Source: Streptomyces globisporus
Lineage (GTDB): Bacteria > Actinomycetota > Actinomycetes > Streptomycetales > Streptomycetaceae
NCBI GenBank assembly: GCA_014649555.1
Contig: BMTG01000014.1
Span: forward strand, 124,001 to 188,000
Reading direction: 5' to 3'
DNA: 64,000 nucleotides
The notes beneath the pieces are model-generated. The model searched no databases, was not told the origin of the DNA, and was given only the letters and a program-made list of their open reading frames with translations. Positions 58,751-64,000 of this stretch are shown piece by piece. A program made the position numbers and the translations under genes. Within the stretch, counting starts at the first letter, position 1, and every line of letters begins with the position of its first letter.

Positions 58751-60114
58751 CGGGGGCTCCCTGAAGGGGCGTCGGCGGGGTGCGGCTGAGCGGGATGCGC
58801 CACAGCAGTAGGCAGCACAGCGGCAGGCACCACAGCGGCAGGCGTCACAGCGGGGTGCGGCACGGCAGGGTCGGCCAGGCGCAGAGTGGCCACCGCACCC
58901 GCCGGGTTCAGCAGCAGCGTCCGCCCGATCCCGGCGGCGGCACGCGCCACCGGGTTGAGAACGGCGTGCGCCTGCGCCGTGGCGATGAGCCGGTCGTACA
59001 AGTGCCAGCCCGCGAACCCGACGGCCCGCTCGGCGAGTTCGGGGTCCGGGGTGCGGCACTCGGTGTAGCCCTGCCAGAAGGCCGCGATACGGGGGATGTG
59101 GTGGCGCAGTCCGGCCGCGCCGCGCTCCACGATCTCCTCGTGGGACAGGTCGAAGCCGGGCGCGACGGCGTCCTTCGCCGAGGTGGGCTCGCCCGTCGGC
59201 GCGAAGACGGAGTACGTGGCCTGGAAGAGCCATTCGCCGACGAACGCGCCGACGTCGCGGGCCGGGTCGGCGAGCCGGAACTCCTCCCAGTCGCACAGGA
59301 AGAGCTGCCCGTCGTGGACGAGGAACTGGTCGAAGCGCAGGTCGCAGTGGGCGGGGGTGTGCGGTGCCGTACGCTCCCGCTCCCGCAGCCGGTGGAGCGC
59401 GGCGACGACCTCCGTGTCGTCCTGGACGAGCTTCCAGGCGGCGATCTGCGCCATGCTGCGGTCCTGGACCTCGCTCCAAGGGAACGCCCGGAGCCAGCGC
59501 ATCGGCGGCAGCGGGGCCTCGCCGGTGTCGATGGCGGGCGCCGAAGCCGGGTCCGGAGCCTCGCCGCCCGACGTGCCGCCCGACGCGCCGTCCGCCGTCC
59601 CCAGCGTGTGCAGGGTGGCGACGGCCCGCCCGGCTTCCCGGCACAGCGCCTCGTCGAAGTCGCCGTCCAACGCGACCTCCGAGCCCGAACGGGACCCGGG
59701 CAGCAGCCGGAAGGCGCTGACGGCCGATTCCCGGTCGGTGCCGAGGTGTTCGGGGGTACGGAGCGGCGAACCGGCCGGCAGCCGGGCGGCCGTCGCCTCG
59801 AAGGCGAGGGCGCGGTCGATCTCGGGCCGGCTGCCGTCGGGGGCCCGGGCGACGGTCTTGACGAAGACCTGCCGGCCACGGGTGGTCGTCCCGGCCCAGT
59901 TGTCGTTGCGGCCGCCGAAGGCGGTCAGCCCGTCCGGCGCGAAGGGCCCGAGGCCCAGCCGCTCCAGCAGCGCGTTCACCTCCGGCGCCGTGTCGAGTCC
60001 GGTCGGCCGGAACCTGATCAGCGCGGGCGCGTCCGCCGTGCTCGCCGTGGCTGCCGTGCTCGCCGTGGCCACCGCCTCCGTCGGGGCGGCCGTCGTACTC
60101 GTCGTGGTCGTCAT
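58747..60114 (-). CDS. APH-type peptide kinase (LanK, class V)
   Basis: 455 residues. Aminoglycoside phosphotransferase fold: Lys86 in VFVKTV, catalytic loop H256-C-D258-LRFDQ263FLV, metal Asp D275 in LCDWEEFRLADPARDVG. RIAAFWQGYTECR and WHLYDRLIATAQAHA are helical end parts. Low-complexity Thr/Ala head (1-30) and Ala/Pro/Val repeat tail. In class V clusters this enzyme phosphorylates Ser and Thr of the precursor. Overlaps LanX and LanY by four bases on each side. Confidence 0.87.
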   Translation of the reverse strand: MTTTTSTTAAPTEAVATASTAATASTADAPALIRFRPTGLDTAPEVNALLERLGLGPFAPDGLTAFGGRNDNWAGTTTRGRQVFVKTVARAPDGSRPEIDRALAFEATAARLPAGSPLRTPEHLGTDRESAVSAFRLLPGSRSGSEVALDGDFDEALCREAGRAVATLHTLGTADGASGGTSGGEAPDPASAPAIDTGEAPLPPMRWLRAFPWSEVQDRSMAQIAAWKLVQDDTEVVAALHRLRERERTAPHTPAHCDLRFDQFLVHDGQLFLCDWEEFRLADPARDVGAFVGEWLFQATYSVFAPTGEPTSAKDAVAPGFDLSHEEIVERGAAGLRHHIPRIAAFWQGYTECRTPDPELAERAVGFAGWHLYDRLIATAQAHAVLNPVARAAAGIGRTLLLNPAGAVATLRLADPAVPHPAVTPAAVVPAAVLPTAVAHPAQPHPADAPSGSPR

Positions 60115-61190
60115 GACACTCCTCGGGGGACCGCCCGGCGGCCCTCCTCATCGATCAACTCGGCAGTGAAGGCGAGGTAGTCGAGCAGTTCGTCGCTCCA
60201 CTCGCAGTAGGTGGCGAAGTCCCGCATGTGCGTGACGACGCGGAGCACGGCGCAGCGCCCGACGGCCACCGGGTCGTACACCGGTCCCGCCGGCCCGTGG
60301 TCACCGTCCTCACGGACGCCGGCGTCGTGACTGCCGCCCTCGCGGCCGTCCGTGTCGCTCCCGTCGGCTTCGTACGCACCGAGGAACACCCGCTGAAGGT
60401 CCGTGACGGACAGCAGCCCCGGGCTCTCCGCCACCGCCCGGTGGAGCGGCGAGGACCAGGCCAGCTCGACGAGGTCGCCCAGCATCCAGCCCAGGTCCAG
60501 CTCCCGGCGGCCCGCGCCCAGGTCCTCACCGGTGAGCAGCACAACGCGGCCCCGGCTCCGGGGCGGTACGAGCGAACCGGTCGACGCCCAGCCGTGCAGC
60601 GGCACGACCGGGGCTCCGGTGCCCGAGGCACGTACGGCCTCGTCCGCCCAGCCCAGCAGGCGTTCCGTGCGGCCCTCGCCCCACACCTCCCGCGCACGCC
60701 GCCGCAGCCGCGCGGCCGCCGGGGCGAGCGGCGCGGTCCCGGACGCCCACTCCCGCAGTCGCCGCACCCCCGGGGGCGGGAGAGGCTGCGGACCGGGGGG
60801 CAGGGAGACCCCGTGCAGGGCCCGGAGCGCACGCGCGGCGGCGGCGAGGGAGTGGGCGACGAGCCGCCCGGCCTGCGGGCGGGGGTCCCGCAGCCAGGCG
60901 GCGGCCGACGCGGACCCGGCGGCCCGGTGGAGCAGCCCGTCCCCGTACGGCGTGCCGGTGGCCAGCAACGCGGCCCCCTCGGCAGATCCTAGATCCGGCA
61001 CGAGGGCGGCCGACCGGGCGGGCACGCGGAGCGGGCCGCCGCGCCGGGGCCCCGGCCCGTGCCACCACAGGAAGTCACCGGCACCGCCGAGGTCGCCGTC
61101 GGCCCCCCGGTGAACCCGCGTGATCTGAAGGCCGGTTCCGTACTCGGCGACCGGAACACCCAGCTCCGGAGATGGACTTGCCACGTTCAC
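60111..61190 (-). CDS. LanX-like protein, apparently a degenerate APH pseudokinase
   Basis: 359 residues from a GTG in the GTGA overlap with the decarboxylase gene. It resembles the C-lobe of an APH kinase (VAHSLAAAARALRALHGVSLPPG, then HGWASTGSLV at 199-208, then LLTGEDLGAGRRELDLGWMLGDLVELAWSS). The catalytic Asp of HGD is Trp and the metal-binding DFD/DWE is TGED, so it should not catalyse. In lexapeptide-type clusters LanX is required with LanK and LanY but its role is unclear. The pseudokinase reading is mine. Confidence 0.65.
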   Translation of the reverse strand: MNVASPSPELGVPVAEYGTGLQITRVHRGADGDLGGAGDFLWWHGPGPRRGGPLRVPARSAALVPDLGSAEGAALLATGTPYGDGLLHRAAGSASAAAWLRDPRPQAGRLVAHSLAAAARALRALHGVSLPPGPQPLPPPGVRRLREWASGTAPLAPAAARLRRRAREVWGEGRTERLLGWADEAVRASGTGAPVVPLHGWASTGSLVPPRSRGRVVLLTGEDLGAGRRELDLGWMLGDLVELAWSSPLHRAVAESPGLLSVTDLQRVFLGAYEADGSDTDGREGGSHDAGVREDGDHGPAGPVYDPVAVGRCAVLRVVTHMRDFATYCEWSDELLDYLAFTAELIDEEGRRAVPRGVS

Positions 61191-61876
61191 GACGACCCTC
61201 CGGCCACGCCCGTGCCGACACGGTCCCCGGCCGCACCCGCGCCGACACGGTCCCCGGCCACGTCCGTGCCGACGCGGCTCCTGGCCCCATCTGTACCGAC
61301 GCCCGCATCGCCCTTCCGGTACGCGACGCACAGGTCGTACAGCTCGTTCAACGGTGCCGAGCCCCCGTCCTCCACCTCACCCGTACGCGCGCTCCGCGCG
61401 GGGATCGTCGGCGCGAGCACCACTCCGGGCCGCTCGCGCAGCGCCGCCAGATGCCCCTGGACGACCGGGCTCCCGAGCGCTCCGGGCGGCAGCGACGGTG
61501 CGACGCCGACCAGGGCGCGGGTGGTCTGCAGGGCGACCATCAGCGGGGTGTCGGCGACCCCGAGGGCGAAGCGGCCGACGAAATTCAGGGTGGCGGGATG
61601 GACGAGAATCAGATCCGCCCATTCCGCGATGTCCACATGGGGCACATCGACACCGGAGAAAGCATTCCAGTCGTCGATGAAGACTTCTTCTCCGGAGAGC
61701 ACGGCCACCGCGTCCGGCGACACGAACCGGCATGCGGAACGGGTCAGCGCGAACCGCTTCTCCATATCGGGAAAGGAATTCCCGAGCCAGTTGATCCAGA
61801 ACGGCAGGAAGGCGACGCCGAGGGCTCCCGTCCCCACGACGAGGATGCGCTCGAAGTCCCGTTGCTGTTCCTCCAC
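61187..61876 (-). CDS. HFCD-family flavoprotein, peptidyl-cysteine decarboxylase (LanD)
   Basis: 229 residues from the GTG at 61876 (AGGAGG at 4 nt). ERILVVGTGALGVAFLPFWINWL opens the flavodoxin-like fold. The active His is in VPHVDIAEWADLILVHPATLNFVGR, where HPATLNFVG stands for the PASANT motif. The C-terminus holds three repeats of about nine residues (VGTDVAGDR type). It should oxidatively decarboxylate the precursor's C-terminal Cys to the aminoenethiol of an AviMeCys/AviCys ring. First enzyme gene after the precursor. Confidence 0.9.
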   Translation of the reverse strand: MEEQQRDFERILVVGTGALGVAFLPFWINWLGNSFPDMEKRFALTRSACRFVSPDAVAVLSGEEVFIDDWNAFSGVDVPHVDIAEWADLILVHPATLNFVGRFALGVADTPLMVALQTTRALVGVAPSLPPGALGSPVVQGHLAALRERPGVVLAPTIPARSARTGEVEDGGSAPLNELYDLCVAYRKGDAGVGTDGARSRVGTDVAGDRVGAGAAGDRVGTGVAGGSS

Positions 61877-61902
61877 GACGCCTCCTGTTGTGCGTTGGGG
61901 CC

Positions 61903-61946
61903 GGGGGCCGGCCGGAGCATGCACACCGCATCTCCGGCCGACCCCC
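61903..61946 (-). terminator. Hairpin between the precursor and modification genes (attenuator)
   Basis: 15-bp stem with one mismatch (GGGGG.CGGCCGGAG / CTCCGGCCG.CCCCC), loop 14 nt, 26 bp after the precursor stop and 26 bp before the decarboxylase start. Such hairpins let precursor mRNA exceed that of the enzymes. Confidence 0.72.
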
Positions 61947-61971
61947 GCGGCTCACAGCGAAGAGTCGCTGG

Positions 61972-62187
61972 TCAGCACTTGTTCTCGACGGTCTTCGCGG
62001 CGAGCGAGCCGAGAGCGGCGGCGCACTGCTGCGAGGAACGCGCGGTGATGATCGTGGCGCGGATGGCCCACGGGATGGTGGGGCTGAACGCCGGCGCGGC
62101 CTCCTGGCCGTCGTGCAGGCCGAGCTCCTCGGCGGAGGTGTAGGCGGTGTAGCCGTCGAACAGGTCCTTCTCGGTGACGTTCTGCAT
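61972..62187 (-). CDS. Class V lanthipeptide precursor peptide (LanA)
   Basis: 71 residues from the ATG at 62187 (GAAGGAAAT upstream). Leader about 1-33: TEKDLFDGYTAYTSAEELGLHDGQEA, similar to class V leaders. The core, roughly 33-71, contains FSPTIPWAIRATIITAR, then SSQQC and AAALGSLAA, ending KTVENKC. C55 can pair with Ser51 or Ser52. The terminal Cys71 with Thr66 fits the C-terminal avionin ring made by the decarboxylase. The exact cleavage site is not known. First gene of the operon, followed by a hairpin. Confidence 0.88.
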   Translation of the reverse strand: MQNVTEKDLFDGYTAYTSAEELGLHDGQEAAPAFSPTIPWAIRATIITARSSQQCAAALGSLAAKTVENKC

Positions 62188-62380
62188 GAGATTTCCTTCG
62201 TGTGATGAAAGGGAATTGACGACCGGCCACGTCGCGCATCTCTCCGATGCCTGGTTTACCGGCGTCCGTTGCGGACAGAAAGAATGGTGACCCACGCCGC
62301 CAGGTCCGCACCATTGGCTCTTACGGCATTGCCGCAAACGACAGTTCCCCGCGCGGATGGAAGAGGATAGAACTACGGGT
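62188..62380. promoter_or_regulatory. Divergent promoter region of the lanthipeptide cluster
   Basis: 193 bp of lower GC between precursor and exporter genes. It must contain two promoters. No clear -35/-10 pair or operator palindrome was found by eye, and no pathway regulator gene lies within the window. Confidence 0.5.
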
Positions 62381-64000
62381 GTGAACACACCTGACGCAGA
62401 ACAGTCTCCGGCGGAGCGGCCCGCACTGCGGGCGCTGCTCTCGTACGCGCGTCCGCACCGCGGCATCCTCCTCACGGTGCTGGCTCTGACCCTGGCGGGC
62501 AGCGCCGCCGGCCTCGCGCAGCCGCTGGTCATCCAGTCGGTGCTGGCCAAGCTCATGACGGGTGAAGGACTGCGGGAGGACATCCTGCTGCTGACCGGCC
62601 TGCTGCTCGCCTCCATCGGGCTGACCTGGCTGCAGTCCTGGCTCAGCGAGCGGACCGCCGAACGCGTCGTGCTCCAGGTCCGGCGCGGGCTGATCGCCCG
62701 TCTCATCAGGCTGCGTACTGCCGAGTTGGACCGCACCGAGCCGGGCGGCCTGACCACGCGCGTCACCTCCGACAGCACGCTGGTGCAGCACGCGGCGACG
62801 GGCGGTCTCATTCAGCTCGTCGACGGGTCGATCCACCTGCTGGCCACGATCGTGCTGATGGGCATCGTCAGCCTGCCGCTGCTCGGCATCACCTCCGCCG
62901 TGCTGGTGGTCGTCGGCATCGCGATGGGCGTCGTCATGCCCCGGATCAAGCGGGTCACCACCGAGGCGCAGACCTCCGTCGGCGAGATCGGCGCGGCGCT
63001 CGACCGCTCGCTCGGCGCGGCCCGCACCGTCAAGGCCAACGGCGGTGAGGCGAAGGAGACCGAGCGGGCGACCGAGGCCGCGACACGCGCCTACCGGGCG
63101 GGTCTCAAGGGCGCCCGGTACCACGCGCTGATCGCCGTGCTGGCCGGGCTGATCGTCCAGGCCTCGTTCCTCGCCGTGATCGGCTTCGGCGGTGCGCTGG
63201 TCGCCATGGGCACCCTCGAACTGGCCGCGCTGATCGGCTTCCTGCTCTACCTGTTCAACCTGGGCGGCCCGGTCCTCTCCCTGGTCGGCGGCACCACCGC
63301 CCTGCAGCAGGGGCTCGGCGCCCTGGCCCGGATCGAGGAGGTGCGGTCCATGGCGGCGGAGGACGATGTGGACGGTACGCCGCCGGCGCCCTCCGGCCCG
63401 CCGCCCGCCGTCACGGTCGACGGGCTGACCTTCGGCTACGAGGGCCGCACGCCCGTCCTGCACGGCACGAGCTTCGTCGCGCCGGCCGGGAAGGTCACCG
63501 CGATCGTCGGCCCGTCCGGCTCCGGCAAGACCACGGTCTTCTCGCTGATCCAGCGGTTCTACGACACCGAGGGCGGCCGCATCCTGCTGGACGACACCGA
63601 CATCCGCTCCCTGGGCCGGGCCGAACTGCGGCGCCGGATCGCCTACGTCGAGCAGGACTCCCCGATGCTCGCGGGCACACTCCGCGAAAACCTTCTCTAC
63701 TCCGCGCCGGACGCGAGCGACGAGGCCGTGGCCGACGTGCTCCGCCGCACCCTCCTCGACGGCTTCGTGGCCTCCCTCCCGGACGGCCTCGACACGGCTG
63801 TCGGCGCCCGCGGCCTGGCCCTCTCCGGCGGCGAACGCCAACGCCTCGCCATCGCCCGGGCCTTGCTGCGCCGCCCGCAGGTCCTGCTCCTGGACGAGGT
63901 CACCGCGCATCTCGACGGGCTCAGCGAGACCGCGCTGCGCCGGACGGTGGAGGAGGCCGCGCGGAACTGCACGGTTCTCCTCATCGCGCACCGGCTCTCG
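62381..64000 (+). CDS. ABC transporter with fused permease and ATPase (LanT-like), cut by window edge
   Basis: 540 codons are open from GTG 62381 to the window end. Six-helix ABC exporter domain (about 25-310: LLTVLALTLAGSAAGLAQPLVIQSVLA, LLTGLLLASIGLTWLQSWL and others), then ATPase with Walker A GPSGSGKTT (about 372), signature LALSGGERQRLAIARALL, Walker B VLLLDEVTAHLD, and switch LLIAHRLS at the edge. No peptidase C39 domain is present, so leader removal is left to the M16 pair. Divergent from the precursor; likely exports the lanthipeptide. Confidence 0.93.
   Translation, partial: MNTPDAEQSPAERPALRALLSYARPHRGILLTVLALTLAGSAAGLAQPLVIQSVLAKLMTGEGLREDILLLTGLLLASIGLTWLQSWLSERTAERVVLQVRRGLIARLIRLRTAELDRTEPGGLTTRVTSDSTLVQHAATGGLIQLVDGSIHLLATIVLMGIVSLPLLGITSAVLVVVGIAMGVVMPRIKRVTTEAQTSVGEIGAALDRSLGAARTVKANGGEAKETERATEAATRAYRAGLKGARYHALIAVLAGLIVQASFLAVIGFGGALVAMGTLELAALIGFLLYLFNLGGPVLSLVGGTTALQQGLGALARIEEVRSMAAEDDVDGTPPAPSGPPPAVTVDGLTFGYEGRTPVLHGTSFVAPAGKVTAIVGPSGSGKTTVFSLIQRFYDTEGGRILLDDTDIRSLGRAELRRRIAYVEQDSPMLAGTLRENLLYSAPDASDEAVADVLRRTLLDGFVASLPDGLDTAVGARGLALSGGERQRLAIARALLRRPQVLLLDEVTAHLDGLSETALRRTVEEAARNCTVLLIAHRLS

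Overview
The window is chromosomal DNA from a Streptomyces-type actinomycete. The evidence is very high GC, many GTG starts, ATGA and GTGA gene overlaps, and typical streptomycete genes: an Asp23/ECF sigma locus, XRE-DUF397 pair, GH19 chitinases with DasR-like boxes, and clpB behind an HspR (HAIR) box. The order purA, kynurenine genes, fba, pyrE, clpB suggests the chromosome core. A perfect parS-like 14-mer at 37869-37882 fits the origin-proximal part. All names come from reading translations; no database search was run.

Layout, 1-12.8 kb: an MFS/TetR divergent pair; an Asp23 (alkaline-shock-like envelope) locus with its own ECF sigma factor and zinc-finger anti-sigma-like protein; a MarR regulator and a two-gene SMR exporter operon sharing TTGCATG boxes; an XRE/DUF397 pair; a TetR regulator; and a secreted FG-GAP propeller protein. 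12.9-25.7 kb: a beheaded ArsR-like gene, an HTTM/DUF5819 pair, an ice-binding-like surface protein with a long repeat tail, a PucR-like regulator, a second sliding clamp behind a DNA-damage type promoter, two GH19 chitinases, purA, a DAGK-like protein and DUF1876. 25.7-48.8 kb: P450, a two-component system, a tryptophan-to-anthranilate operon (TDO, kynureninase, probable formamidase), fba, pyrE, a membrane-linked aminopropyltransferase, two small Gly/Ser-rich membrane proteins with duplicated leaders, a YbjN protein and clpB.

48.8-51.3 kb holds the least familiar locus: a secreted 106-residue peptide with five GDIAW-type repeats, translationally coupled to a small Rieske-like protein whose two ligand histidines both read as arginine. 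Divergent from them is a LuxR-type regulator behind a near-perfect 24-bp palindrome, followed by a decayed second copy of the regulator.

51.3-64 kb is a class V (lexapeptide-like) lanthipeptide gene cluster. A precursor (61972-62187) is followed on the minus strand by a hairpin and then a tightly overlapped operon: Cys decarboxylase, degenerate APH-like LanX, APH-type kinase LanK, HopA1-type LanY, methyltransferase, an active and an inactive M16 peptidase, an F420-type LLM oxidoreductase and a two-gene ABC transporter. An ABC exporter runs divergently off the right edge. The expected product is a dehydrated, cyclised peptide with a C-terminal aminovinyl-cysteine type ring, an N-methylated end and possibly D-amino acids.
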